A DNA stretch of 64,000 nt from Gavia stellata (Eukaryota; Chordata; Aves; Gaviiformes; Gaviidae). The notes under the pieces were generated by a model that saw nothing but the letters and a program-made list of their open reading frames with translations, did no database searches and was not told the DNA's origin. The stretch is taken from contig NC_082602.1 in the NCBI RefSeq assembly GCF_030936135.1, positions 186,001-250,000 of the forward strand, given 5' to 3'. Every line of letters begins with the position of its first letter. Within the stretch, counting starts at the first letter, position 1. Positions 43,585 to 56,900 of this stretch are shown here, piece by piece. Position numbers and translations under genes: made by a program.

Positions 43585-45536
43585 TGAGATCTTCTGTCCC
43601 TGGCACTGTCTGCAGCCTCATGGCAAGGGGAGGAACATGCTTTGCTTTTGCCTTGTGAAACATTCAACCCAAAACAAATGGCCTGAACTTCACCTCTGCT
43701 ACCGATTTCCCCAAATGAGTTGTGTGGGCTTCAGGCGTTCCAGTGCTGCTTTCCTATCCTGTGTGGCTTGCCTCGGAGGATGGCAGTGTCTCTCCTCAAG
43801 GAAGTTTGGTAACATACGGTGCCTTACGCTGTCTCAGCTCCTGCCCTGGCTGCCTCTCCTCCATCTCTGGGGCAGAGCAGGGATGTGTTGACTCTGCCTC
43901 TCCTGCTTGCCGCTGCTGGCCAGCTTGGGTCATACATGACCGTGGGACTTTGCAGCAGTTTCAGGTGGTCTTTCTTTCCTCCACCTGTCTGCAGACTCCC
44001 AAGGCCCGGTTGGTGCTCTGCTCCAGGATACCAGCTCCTCTTCAAACCCAGCCGTGGCAGGAGCCAGGGACCAGGACCCTGCCCCAGTGAGAGGCCAGCT
44101 GAAGGTGCCGAGCACCTATCCCGGCTTCCAGGGAGGTCATGGGTTAGCGTGCTTCCTCGTGCTCCGAGGATGAAAGGAAGCGCACTGCTGTTGCCAGGGA
44201 GAGAGGTTTCTCCAGGTTTTGCTGTACGCAGTTGGTGCACAGGGGTTGTGGCACAGCCGTGTGCCTTGCAGGTGCCAGCCTGGGGAGCGCTAAGCTGAGC
44301 TTTTGCGCAGGGGGGCTCATGTCTTCCGCTGTCGAAGACTTAGGCAAGCAGTGCCCTCCTGGCGAAGAGCAGCCTTTGAAAGACACCGGTGGGCAGAGGA
44401 GCAGGAAGGTTGTCTGCGTGTCATGCTGGAAGGCAGCTCAGCCAGCGGGCAGGGCAGAGCTGAAACCCGTGGCTAATGGCAGGAGGGGAGCAGGCAGGCA
44501 CAGTGTTAGCCCCGTTAGACCCTGCAGTGCCCTCCCAGTACCAGGGCAGAGAGGGGATGGCAAACTATTTCATAGCTGTGGTGTCCGAAATGTCTCCTGG
44601 AAGTACAGTTTAATTTGCAAAGTCCCCTTTCTCTTGTGGGAAGGGCTTTGAGGAGCCAGTGCAGTCGCATCTCTTTGATCCACCTCCTCGGTGTTGCTGC
44701 CTTGCAGCAGCCACTTTGGTTGAATTTTGAGATGAAGGCAGGCTTTTTAGAACAGAAACGCTCCTGGGGGAGATGTAGACTTGCCTCCATGGGGTTGGGC
44801 ACTATCCAGTGCTGGTGTCCAACCCTGAGCATCAGGCTGGGTGGACAGGGGTAGGTTCTGCCAGCCTGGAGATGACAAGTAGCAAGGACAGGAGGGGAAC
44901 CACTAGAAGCAATAACCAGGCAGCTCACAGCTCTCCTGCAGCGGTCAGAGCGAGATCCCAGTGCAGGGAGCGGGAAAACCGTCCAGGCCGCTGCGGGAAG
45001 GGCTACTTCTCTTCGGGTGTGAGCCTTGCTGGGCCTCCCTGCAGCCATCCAGGTGGATGCGTGGCTTCGCTGTTAGTGGCTGTCACTCTGGCTAAATGTC
45101 ATCCCGCTGTGGTTGGGTATGCATCAGCCACCTCCTACCCGCGTGGTCTTGAGGGACACCTGGGGCCGCTCCTGCGGTTTGAAGTCCTGCCGCAACGTGT
45201 GTGTGATGCTCGGTGCCTTCTGCAAAAGTCTCTCCCGCCCCTCTCTGCTTTCCCAGCCACCGCTTCAGAAGCCTGAGTAGGTGTGCAAGAGGAGGGAATC
45301 GCCATGGCTTTAACGCCCCAGTCTGGGCTTTGCTTCTCTCTGAGCTGGGAGCTGTGGAGCAGGAACACGGGTGGAACTGGGAATGTGGGTTTGAACTGGT
45401 TTTTCTCTCTGTTCAGAAGGCCTGTGTGCTCATGTGACTAAAGGGGTCTGCCACTGGATCCCCACCTTCTTTAAGGAAACACGATACATATGTTCAAGTT
45501 TACATGCACAGTGTTAAGTTCTTTTGATAAAGCGGA

Positions 45537-45542
45537 ATTAAA
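45537..45542 (+). other. Poly(A) signal, distal (ATTAAA)
   Basis: ATTAAA lies in an AT-rich island and is followed within about 30 bases by a T/G-rich element, the usual arrangement at a cleavage site. It is probably the distal end of ERLIN1 transcripts. The next gene's poly(A) site on the other strand is about 700 bases away. Confidence 0.55.
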
Positions 45543-45560
45543 CTATTTTGTTACAATTTC

Positions 45561-46286
45561 CTTGGTGGCTTTATGTGTCCTAGGGCCAGTATCACTCTAG
45601 GCACAGGGAGGGGGGACACCTATGCTTCTTACCTTGCAGTAACACTGCATCTAGTTGCATGTCCCCAGCTGCAGTGAGTGCCACCCTAGCAGCCCGGGCT
45701 CAAAGACAACCACAGGATGGTGCTGAGCAGCAGAGGCAGCACTTAAAGAGTCCTGCTGTGTTTCTGCTATCATCCTCCGAAGCTCGTAGTGGGAGCTGAG
45801 CCCTGCTGGCCCTTGGGCCCCCACCTGAGCTGCCCTGTTGCTCTCGTGCGGGAGCGTTTCCCAAGCAGGCATGGCCGCTGTGTGCGAGCAGTGTCCTTGG
45901 GGACCACGGCCTGGTCCCTGAGTGCCAATCTTGACTGCAAGCATGAATGCTTGTCTTGGACCAGGATCGTGGGAGCTGAGCTGGTGCTGGGAGTCAACGG
46001 GGGCCGGTCTTGGGTCACAGAGCAAGCCCAGGGCCTGTTTTGGCAGCTGGGGGTGCGCAGGGGCTTGCTGCAGCATCCTGCGGCCCCCATGACACCCTCG
46101 GTCCCCGCAGCTGGTGGGAAGTGCTGCCATTTGGCCCCCGTGCCTCTGGGACCGGATTTGGGAGCTCAGCTTAAGCTCTTCCCCCTGGCTTCACCCACGC
46201 CAGATCCCCTCTAAGCCCCTGGCAGCTTGCTGCCTGTGCTGCACCCTTCTGCCAAGAGACACCCCGTCACACCACTACCTTCAGTC
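45561..46286. other. Gap between convergent ERLIN1 and ADAM8 3' ends
   Basis: About 700 bp separate the distal ERLIN1 poly(A) site from that of ADAM8. It is moderately GC-rich and holds open frames on both strands. I recognise no repeat or exon. Confidence 0.5.
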
Positions 46287-46969
46287 TTTATTGGTATAAA
46301 AGCTTTCAACCTAGATTATATCAAAAACAGGGAGGCCTGGTTTCACAACAGATGGCTCAAAATGGACATATAAGGGTCATAAGTTAATGGCTGCAGTAAA
46401 AAGGCTCCCAGGAAATTCCCTTTCAGGAGAACAGTAACTCAAGTGGTAACTTCAGAGATAAAAGCCTGGTGGGGAGGCCAAGGCGGGCTTGGACCTGCCA
46501 AAGCCCCTGGCAAGAACCCTCCCAGCGTTACTGTCCCCAGCCGGGGCGGTGGCCTCGGGGCACGGTCCCCGCGGTACAGCTCCTCCTGTCCTGGCGGGTG
46601 ATGCCAGGAGCTCCTCACCGCAGACCCAGCAGGGAAGGGGCAGGAGGAGCAGGACACGTTCAGGGCGTTGGGAGAGAAGGCAGCAGCTCCAGGGCACAGG
46701 AGAGCCTGGACCAGCTTGGGGCTGGCATTGTCCCCGCTCCTGGTCTCCTCACGAAGCCCCAGCTGATGGCTCTCCCTGGGCCAGCCATGAGGCTACAAAG
46801 TCTGTTAAGGCACAAGTCAAATATCTGTAAACACTGGTGCCCTCCTGGGGGAGGGTCCGGCGAGCGATTCAAGTAAGGGTGGAAGCAAGACGGCAGCTCC
46901 CCAGCTGTGCCACCCAAGCGACCGGAGCCGGCAACTCCTCAGCTGCGGTGGCGGATGGAGCATCCTTGG
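46287..46969 (-). other. ADAM8: ADAM8 3' UTR and poly(A) signal
   Basis: Non-coding tail of ADAM8 below the stop codon (46970-46972). On the - strand AATAAA is read at 46292-46287, so cleavage is expected near 46270. ERLIN1 and ADAM8 therefore converge tail-to-tail. Confidence 0.75.
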
Positions 46970-47946
46970 TCACCTCCTGGCCGGGGGCGGCTTCAGGGCC
47001 ACCTTCGGGGGAACACCCCGCTGAAACACCGAGGGGGGTGTCGCTGGGGGGCAAGGGAGGGCTGGTCCTGGCGACCCCTCGCCACGGCACGGCACCTTGC
47101 TCTTCAGTGCCGGGAGAGGCTTGCTGGGCGGCTTCGGCTTCACCTGGTGGGAGGAGAGGAGAGACCTGGGTCCCTTGCCTGGCTGCCAAGGAGGCACCTG
47201 GAGGGGGACAGGGAGCAGAGGAAGGGCCCCCCCCCAAAGTCACCAGCTGCCTGGGCCACCCCATGGATGCACCCCACACGTCTGGGGCTGATCAGGCCAG
47301 GGGATGCTGGTGGGGAGGATGTCTGAGAACAGCCCCTGGCTGTGGGAAGGGCAGGCCACCCCGCCACAAGGCAGCGGTGGCTTTCGGAGGGGTTGTTACC
47401 TGCCGGGACCGTCCTGGAGAGGCTGGAGATGTCTCCTGGGGGGCTGGCGCCGGCGGCTGCAGGGACAGCAAAACAGGGGGTGAGAGGCCGCCCTCCTGCC
47501 CACGCCGCGAAGGCTGCCCTGTGCTGGGGCTCCGTTCAGCGCCCTTACCTGCGGGGCCGGGCGGCAGGGGCCGAGGGGCCGGGCGTCCCGCGGGGCCACC
47601 GTGCTGCTGAGCAGGTTGGGGTGGCCGATGTCGTGGCGGGAGAGCTGGTGGCTGGGGGATCGCCTCCGGCCACCGTCCTGGAAAAGCGGGTTGGCGAGGC
47701 CGGCAGCAGGCCCGCTGGAGGTCCTCCTGTGGGGTACAGGGACAATGTGGGGCTGCTCTGGGCAACCCCCCAAGCTCAGCTTGTGAGGCCGTGGCTCAGC
47801 CCCGCTGTGGGGCAGAGGAGGGGGGAATTACCCTTTCTGGAAGTGCCTCATCCCCCTGGCTCTGAGGAGCACAACACCACTGCCGAGAAGGATGCTGGAG
47901 AGTGCCAGCACGGCCAGCACAGCCGCCAAGACCACACTGCTGCTCC
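46970..47946 (-). other. ADAM8: ADAM8 transmembrane and cytoplasmic-tail exons
   Basis: Exon 47832-47946 encodes the membrane span (core [18 protein letters not shown]) and a basic stop-transfer stretch. Exon 47549-47726 carries the conserved ANPLFQD motif. Exons 47400-47456 and 46970-47143 encode a proline-rich tail with several PxxP sites (for example [10 protein letters not shown]) suited to SH3 partners. I read the last exon straight through to TGA. An alternative intron from the GTGCCG near 47095 to the TTTCAG near 47020 is conceivable but not needed. Confidence 0.85.
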
Positions 47947-50900
47947 CTGTGGAGACCCGGTTGGCTTTGGGATGGGCACCCCGTGCTGGGGACGGCCCGT
48001 GGGGATGGAGAGGCGCCCACCAGCATCGCAGCAGGGTGCCTACCCCCTCCCCAGGCTCCCTCCCTGGCACACGCATCGGGAGGAGGGAGCTGGTGCCAGC
48101 CACACACAGAGGATGTCATACCTGCCACCATCCCTGAAATCTTCTGCTCGCAGTAGGGCGCTGCCCAGCCCGGATCGCAGTGACATTCCCGCTTGTGGTT
48201 GCACACCTGAGATGAAGGAGGAAAGCGTCAGAGCGGTGGACACACCGTAGGGGCTGGGGCCACTACCCGGGCCCCGCGGCTGATCTGGGAGAGGACGATC
48301 CCACAGCGTACCCCGTGGTTGTTGCACTTGGCCGAGCAGTTCTTGTTGCCATAGACAAGGAGGTTCTGGCAGCGCCCAGCGTAGCAGACCTGGGGACAGG
48401 CACAGGGGGGTTCTGAGGCTGCCCCGGTCCCCACAGACAGCGATCACCCCCCACGCCGCCACCCCACCACGGCCACCAGCACGCTCACCATCTCCTCTCC
48501 GCACTTGGCGCCGGTGGGCACCAGCCCGAGCTTGGCCACCACCTCGTTGGCATCGTTGCTGGCGATGACCGCCTTGCACTTGAAGCGGCCAAGTAAGAGG
48601 GAGTAGGAGCTGCCGCCGAAGACGGGCCTGGCGTTGTTGCTCAGGCACATCAGCGTGCCACACTTCACATCCCTGCGGGAGAAGCAGCCGTGAGCACGGG
48701 GCTGGGGAGCCTGGCTCAGACCCGCGGTGCTGTCACCGGACATGGATGCCACCATCCCACCCCCTTTCCCCAGTTCCTTACTTTGGGCTGCAGGGTCGCT
48801 TCCCATACTCGGTGAGGCAGTGGTGAAGGTGTTGCTCACTGTTGCGCTTAAAGCAGACATCAGGAGCCACCTGGGCCTCTGCGGGACACACGGAAAGGGT
48901 CACGTGGAGCCAGAGCCCGCAGCAAGCCGGCAGCGCCGGCACCGGTGGCCACGCTTTAGGGTCAGCAGCCGTAGCACCCCAGCTAGGGATGCAGGAGGGG
49001 ACCACAGCCGAGCGATGCCCTGGCCCAAGGAGTCAGGGCTCCAGGCACATCACCCAGCGCATGGGGCAAGGAGGGGGGACAGGGTGAGGGAGCAGCTACC
49101 TGCGCCCCAGAGCGTGCGGCACTGCTCGCTGTGCGAGGGGCAGGCCCCGTTGTAGCAGTAGCCATTGCCGTTCTGGCAGGAGATGCCATTCTCCTGGAAG
49201 ACATCCTCCGGGCACTCGGCGCTGAGGCCAGTGCAGTACTCGGGCAGGTCACAGTCATTCTTGTTGGCCCGGCAGAGTGTACCAGCAGCCTTCACCTGCA
49301 CAGAAAAGGGGCTGTCGGCACGGCCTCGATGCTCTCACAGCCCCAGATCCACGCAGGCACCACTGCGTGGCAGCTCCCTCATCTTCGAAACATCTCCCGG
49401 CACCCCACAGATCCAGACACGGCAGCTTGTGCCGCTCTGGCACAAAAAGACATTTGCTATTGACTGAGCTACTGCGCAGGACAGAGACACCACCAGGCTT
49501 TGGACTGGGTCTTCCCATAGTTAAGTCTCTCCCCGTGGGCAACACCGTGTGCTTTGCTTTCCATCTGGACTTGCCCCGGGGTCCTCTTCCAGCCCTGTCT
49601 CTTCACATCAAGGCATTTCTTACGCCTGTGTGCAGGAACTAATGCATCTAACTCTTAACTTTCTCTTGGAGGAATGGAGCAGAAGAGGCAGGTTGGCCCC
49701 CCTGAATCAGGAATGGGCCACGCTGAGCTCTTCTGAACATTGCCCAGTTCTCCAACACCTTTTGTCCTGCACTTAACCTAACAGAGCCCCGGGATATAGG
49801 CTCCAGGATGCCAGAAACAGAGGCTGCTTCACCTTCTCAGCCGCTTGCACCCGAGATGCTGACTGACCGTGTAGTGAGAGCATTGAATGGAAAGCGCAAT
49901 TCCCCCACCCCAAACCATTGGGTACTTTTGGCTCTGGGCAGGCTGCTAGAGAGGTCCTTCAGTCTCTCCAGCGGGCTATGGACACACCTTGCCTCTACCG
50001 GGAAGCTCCGGAGGAGCCCATGGCGACAGTACCTTGCAGTCCTGGCAGCAGTCCCCCCGGGCGCACTCGGCTCCCTCTCTCAGCTGACAAGTGGTGGCAT
50101 TGCAGCAGCGGTCGGAGCACTCCTGCGAGACAGGGAGGAACTGAAACCTTCCCAAAAGCCTCCTGAAAAACCCTTTCTTTCCTTTCTGGGGTGGGGGGTG
50201 ACCCACTTGCCATGTCACCGGGTGCCACGGCAGCGTAGCTACCATGGGCTGAGCCGTGGGGCAAAAACCACAGCATCATCCCAGGTGTGAACCGTTCCTG
50301 CAGCCTCTTTATCCCCATTACCAACACCAAAGGCTCAGAATAATTTTTTTTTTTCTTTTTCAGAAGATGGGGCCTGACCTGGGCCCCTGCTCTCCGGTAG
50401 CACCCTTTGCACATCTCCAGGAAGGAGAAAACAGGAGGATCTCTGCGCTCTCTGCATCGGGGGAGCATCCCTTCAGGTCCCAGAGCAGGGCTGTGACCCA
50501 GGGATTTATCCCAGAGACATCGCCCGGCCATTTGTCTCGGATCTCCCTCCTGCGATGCAGTGATGGCTGCTAGGGATGAGGGAAAGCTGAGCATGGCTCT
50601 GGAAAGGACAACATGCCGTGATGGCCTCCTCCCTCCATCATCTCTTTGGAGGATATGCTGGGGGGATGTCCATCTTCCCTAGACACGTTCCTGCTAAAAT
50701 CACAGCCAGCCACATGAAGGGGGGGCACGCATCCAAGTTAACAAATATCCTCTGCGAGTTATTTTTCGAGTTATTTTTCGGCAGAAGCATCAGGAACATA
50801 AGGAAGGTGAGTCTTGCAAAGCACGACGTCCAGGGAAGCAGCTTGCACAACCTTTTCCGAGTCTGAATGACAGGTCCCAGCTGCCCACCCTCCTTCCCAG

Positions 50901-53900
50901 GCTCTCAGAGAGCATCCCTACCTCCGGCGTGCCGCAGTCGCACTGCTCTCCCCGCTCCACAAACTGGTTCCCGCACACCGGCCCCCCGTACAGCTCATCT
51001 GCCCTGGGGACGTTCAGCAGGCAGCTGGTCCTGGGGTCCCCCAGGAACTGCCACATGTCCTGCTCACTGCAGCGGCTGAAGAGCTTGGGGTAAACCAAGC
51101 TGGAGGGGCACAAAAACAGGCGGTCATGAGCAGAGATGAGAGCCCGAGGGCCCTCGCACCCACCAGCCCAAGCCGGAGGACCACCAACAGACCTTTGAAG
51201 CGCAACTTCAAAAGTGAAATGTCCACCCAGACCTGACCATCTCACAGGCTTCACCCAGTGCCAGAGGACACCTCGAGATACTCGCTCCCCGGGGATATTC
51301 CCCTTTCTCCTTCGCTCACCCAACGCTGGCCGCCATGACACATCCTCCATCAGCTTTGGGGAGAGGACAGCGGCAGCCGGCAACGTCTTCGTCATGAGAC
51401 ATCCCCAGGTTGTGCCCCATCTCGTGAGCCATGGTGGACGCAGCCCCGAGAGGATTCGCGCTGTGGTCCTGTGGGACAAGAAGCGCAGTGTGGTTCAAAT
51501 GCATCTCCACGGGGCCCACTGGGGCTGCAGTTCGTTCCCTAATGCTGCCATGCCGAGGTAAAGGAAGACAGAAGCCGGACTTGGTCCTGTGGCCCCTGAA
51601 GACCTCCAGAGTGGGCTCTCAGGAATGTAAGTGAGCTGAGGTACAGCAGTTACCCTGAAATGATGTATTGTGGCGGTTCTGGGCAGCCGCAGGTCCCATG
51701 GCCAACCACTCCCGCTCCAGCAAAGGATGCCCTCCCCGGGGAGGGATGAGGAGCACAGCCAGGATGGCTGAGGAGCAATTGCAAACCAAGTCCCAGACAC
51801 CTTACAGGTGGTGGGAGAAGCCCTGTGTCCCCGGAGCTGCTCTGGGAGGCTCTTCAGGGCTTGGGTATATCGGAGCCCTCCGCAGGCACACACCCTTCCC
51901 CTGCGGCCCCGACACTTCTCTGGGGGTCAGCCGCTCAAGGGTCGGAGTGCCAGGAACCAGATCCAGCCCTAAGGCTGTGGAGGGGGAAAGCTGGAGAGCC
52001 ACAGGGGTGAGCCCCGCTCTGGAAAATACAATGCAGGGAGTGCAGACCGTGGGACGGCTGCCGCCCTCCCGGTGCCTGCCCGGGCAGCGGGACCCACCTG
52101 GTTGACACCGCCCGAGTCCCTGGTGCACATCACAAGCTTCTTGGCGAGCCCTACGGTCGTGCCGTGGAAGTCTATGCCCCTGCGGGATTGAGATGCCACT
52201 GTGGCCATGTGGCCCGGGCGGCAGCAGGGCTGCAAGGATGGCGAGGTGGTGGGCTCCCGTCCTTACGTGATCAGCTGGGCGTTGTCGTGCGGCTTCCTCC
52301 GCAGCAGCTCTGCCTCCCGCCAGTGGAGGAAGTTGTCCAACGTCACCTCCGGGTTGGGACTGACCACGATTTTGTCCTTGTGGCTCCACACCTCCAAGCC
52401 GATCAAGGCCACTCGCAGGTGAAGAGGCTGATAAAGCTGGGGTGGGAGACAGCCCGGAGGGAGCGCTTGGATTTGAGCTGCACAAGCAGAGGGAAGGTCC
52501 CACCTCCCCTGGGGAACCGCAACCAAGCCCAGGACCCCCTCCCTCACTGGGCAATATCAGCTCTGTCACCCCCTCAATAAATAACACAAGCTGGGGTGAC
52601 CACATAGACAGGATTTACCCCGGGACCTCTGGGCTCCTTCGGCTGGTGAAGGCTGGGATGCTGCTCCCACGCTGCCGACCAAAGAGTGAGGCTGAAGCAA
52701 GGCATGCAGAAACCCCGCCTTGGTGCACTGCATCCATCACCCTCCCCTCATTAGCTTGAGAGTGGCCGTGGGACGCGCTCCCGGGGCTTACGAGAAGAAA
52801 TTTCTCCCCCCCTTCCCTTACGAGAGAGCTGGGAGTCAGCCGTCCCGTGCTCCTGAGGACCCAGGGCTGAGCTGCTTGTCATGTCCACTTCGCAAACCCG
52901 GTTGGCCGAGGGAGTTGGTCACCCTGCGGCAGCCCACCTACGGGCTTGAGACCGGCTCCAACTCCATCACCTTACCCACGCCAATCTCTCCTCCACCACG
53001 TTCATGCCCATGCTGGCACGGCGGAGCACGTGTGGGAGCGGAGAGGGCAGGTCCAGACCCCTGGGCTCACCTTGTCAACGTGGTTCACGATTTCCTTCAT
53101 GCGGTTCTGCACTGTGTGCAAGTCCTTGTGTTTCCTGAACTACGGGAAGGACACAGAGAGATTTCCAGGCTGGCTTCAACCTCTTCACTGGAGTGGATGA
53201 CAGCAAAAATGCAGGCACCGGCTCACCCCCCCCTGCGCTTACCTCCTCATTGTCCACGACCAGGACCAGCTCCACGTACCGGGGACCTTTGTGTAACGGA
53301 GCTGACTTCTGGAAGGGAAGAGGAAAGTGAGCGCAAAGAGGGGCTCAGCTGTGCAGCTTGCCGAGCCCTGTGGTTGACCCTTCTGTGGGGTGTGTTGGAT
53401 CCTGGGGCATTTTCCAATGTTATTCAAGGCTAGCAGGTCTTCTAGCTTTGCTTTCTGATGTTACTTTGCTGGGGGGTTCAGACACCTTCCAACACACATG
53501 GAAAAACCCAAGCCTGCTACTGGGATAAGGGACAAGAGAGGCTCTGCGGGCATCACGGAGCTCATGGGGTAGGAGGATGCTCCTGCTAATGGTAGAGGAT
53601 CTGAGGACTTGTTCCCACCAGGAGCTAGGCCACTGGGAGCACCTGTGTTTGGGTACCCAACCAACAACGCGTGGGAGAGGAGCATCTCCAAGAGATGCGG
53701 TATGGCCCCATGCCTCTCCTGGACTTCACAGGACCTAGGCTCCTGCAAGCTCAGTTACAGGACAGAAAAGCAAAGCAATCCTTAACCCAGCGGTAGAGTT
53801 TCATGGCTGCAGGAATTTTCGGTTCGTGGTCATATTCCAGGGTGGCACCAGACTCTTGGCACGTGCCGCAATTCCCCCGCAGGTGAGCGGCTCGGTACAC

Positions 53901-56900
53901 CGCGTGCCGGCCGGCCGCATCCTCCTCCAGGGGCTCCAGCAGGAAGGTGGTCTCATTCACTCGGAAAAACCCACTGCCAAGAGAGAGGGCGGGCGTCAGG
54001 TTGGGGAGATACCCAGCAGGACACAGCCAGACCCTACCCGCGCTCCTGCAAGTGCCTGTGATACAAAATACAGCTGCCAAATCCCAGCTAGGAAACCACC
54101 CTACCCCTTCATGGTTCCCATAGGCAGCTTGGATGGGCTACAGACCACTAATGGGGTGTGACAGGCGGGTCCTTCTGGCCACGTGCATGAAACCACGCTC
54201 AATGCAAAGCCCCAAGCAGCCCTTGGGTGGTGCATGAAGCCCCGCATCGCTGTGCAGAGGTATGGGGTGCAGGAGCTCACCGCAACACGAGGGACTGGAT
54301 GCGTCTTCCCTGCAACCTCACCTGTCCCGAGAGGACATCAAGGCGGGGCTGCGGGACCGAGCTGACCTGGGGCATGCGGGGAGATGGGGAGCAATAGGGA
54401 ACGCATCCACAGCATTTGCTTTTGGAGGCTGCAGAAGCACCAGTTGAGCAAAAGGACTGTTAGGGAGGCTGGAAACTGGCTGCTGGGCTGGGAGGGAGCG
54501 AACTGGGGCAAGGCATCCGTGGCTGGTAGCAAGGGGAGTATCCCGTACTTTGGGCAACAGCAAGGTCCCAGCGTTCAGCAAAGAAAACTGCCCAGCGCTG
54601 CCGGGCCAGGTTTAACACAGCATTTCTGCTGAGCAGAATCACAGAATCATTAAGGTTGGAAAAGACCTGTAAGATCATCAAGTCCAACCACCAACCCAAC
54701 ACCACCGTGCCCACTAAACCACGTCCCGCAATGCCACGTCAGCAGCTCTGGCCTTCGAGATGCTTTCCGTAAGGTGTCCCATGTGCCCTGTCTGTATTGT
54801 CCTTGTTTCCTGTCCTGCCCTCGCACATCTTGTCCTCCTACTAGACAAGGATGTCAAGTGGCCCACATATGCAAAGCTGTGCGAGACAAGGTCTCCGCAG
54901 ACACGACCCCTGCTCTCAAAGTGAGCAGACAGCTGCCACGCAGCTCCAGCGGGTGTTTCTCCTGCAAAGGGGTGTTTGCAGGTCCCTCGGTGCTCCAGGG
55001 ACCACCCATCCTCCTCACACATCCCCCTGCGAGGGACCCCTTCCTCTCTGTCTTACCCTCTTGCAATGTCTGGCTGCCAGCTGATCTTAAAAGAAAGAGA
55101 ACAGCAGAGTACGAATCTTCCACGGCAAACCGAGCAGCCTTGCACGGAGCTAGTGGCTTGGGTTACTCTGCAAGGATGCTTTCTGCTGTTAAATGCAGGT
55201 AGACCCAAGGCAGCTTTTGAGGAATGAGCACCAGCGTGGCCAGCAGCCGGCGGGTAGAGGGAGGCACAGCTGGCCTGATGCACTCTATGCTTTCCTTTTC
55301 TTTTGGAAAGGCACTCGGCCATCAGCTCTAGGAGCTTGGCATGGCCCGGAGGAGATGCCGGCTGCCTGCGAGCTGGTGCATCGCCACGAGCACACCTTTG
55401 TGCCACGGGCAGCAGCACTCGGGGAGAGTTTGGTCCGGTCTGCCCTGGGAAGAGAGGATGGATCCGGGACAAGCTGTATCTTGCTGCCCAGGGAGGGCAG
55501 TCCTGCCCGGACCTCCTGTCATGCCCAGGTTTCCAGTCTCATCCCGTGCCATGAGTCAACCCCTCCCAAAAAACGACAGGCTTAGCTGCAAAACGCTGCG
55601 TGCCTTTCCTGCCGGGCGCTGAGCCAGGGCGGTCAGCACTGCCACAGCCAGCAGGAAAAGGGATGTCTTCTTCTCTTCCTCGGGGGAAAGCTGAGCTCTC
55701 CCTCCATCGGCACAGCTCCGGCCGGCCGGGGCTTGGTGGCACCGGCTCACCCTTATGCGGCACTGCGTTTGCCAGGAGCAGCGCCGTGGCGTGCACGGAG
55801 GCCAGGCTCGGTGTTGTCCTCCGGCCAGCCACAGTGCCCCGGGGGAGTCGGAGGTCCTACCTGAGCCCACCGCAGGTGCTGATGCTCACTGCTGAGTCGG
55901 CGTATCCGCGCACGTGGCCCTGATAAAAGCAGTGATCCTGTCGCCGAGAAAGAGGAGAGGTGTAAAGGGGGTCTGCACCAGCTGTCGGCATGGCAGGACC
56001 CCGCAGGAGCGGGAAAACTGCTCTCCCCGGAGCCAGCCCCGTACCTGAACATCCGGCTTCTCCGTGATCTCCGTGCCGTTGGCCGAGTAGTGCGTCTCGG
56101 TGTAGTGCTGCCCCAGCAGCTCCCTGCAGGATGGGGAAGGGGCGTCAGCAGTGACCCCGGTTTTGGGGAGAGGGTGGAAAGCTCTGAGGATGAGGTTGTT
56201 CAGGTTGGGTATGGTGGGCCCATGACCTCCCCGGGTGGGTTTGGCAAGGAGGGAAAAACTGCAGCATTTTGCTAGCGAGGGTCTGGGACGAGGGCTTAGA
56301 TCACCGGTGTGGTGACGCCAGACCTTGGAGACGTGATGTTCACGGCAAGGGTGGGAATCGAGCCTCCCCCCAGCCATCCCGCTGTGCCCACCCGCACTCA
56401 CTTGTTCTTCTCCAGCCGCAGGAGGTAGTCCCTGCCTTCGGCACGGACGCTGTAGAGGACGTGGTCCGGGTAGATGCTCTGCATGAAAGATAAACGACAG
56501 CACAGACCCACCGTCACCAGGAGCAAGAGCTACAGAAGAGAGGACCTGCCCAGAAAGGGGATGGGGGGTCTGCATGCGCCCCGCTGGAAGGCAGCTGCGG
56601 GACGGGGAGCCTGGCTGCTCACCCTGGAGGCATCCAGCAAAAACACGGGAAATCAGAGGAGAAAAAAAGCATGTGGGCAATAACCCAAATCCCTGGCGCA
56701 TCCCGAGATAAAGAACAGGTCACCAGCAATGAAACCGAGTCAGCAAAGTCTGGTTTCCCGTGTCTGACACATGGCTGCAGATGCTCGTGCCAGAAACTGA
56801 GGTTTCCTACTCATCAATCACGAAGCTCCTTTTTTGGTGACTGAGTTCAGCGCTTACTCATGGGCTGAACCACAAAGATCCCCGGTGCCCAACGGCTCTC

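Larger units (their letters stand above)
41943..45560 (+). other. ERLIN1: Probable ERLIN1 3' UTR with alternative poly(A) signals
   Basis: No conserved coding sequence is seen here. ATTAAA signals occur soon after the stop (42126-42131 and 42184-42189), which would give a short UTR. A better-looking site is ATTAAA at 45537-45542, inside an AT-rich patch and followed by a T/G-rich stretch. This would give a UTR of about 3.6 kb. Which signals are used cannot be decided from sequence. The region also holds a 41-bp tandem duplication (listed separately). Confidence 0.5.

Noticed and set aside
47342-48250. 302-codon open frame on the + strand
   Set aside because: It lies opposite the ADAM8 tail, membrane and EGF exons, whose - strand reading has clear homology and splice sites. 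This is the shadow frame.
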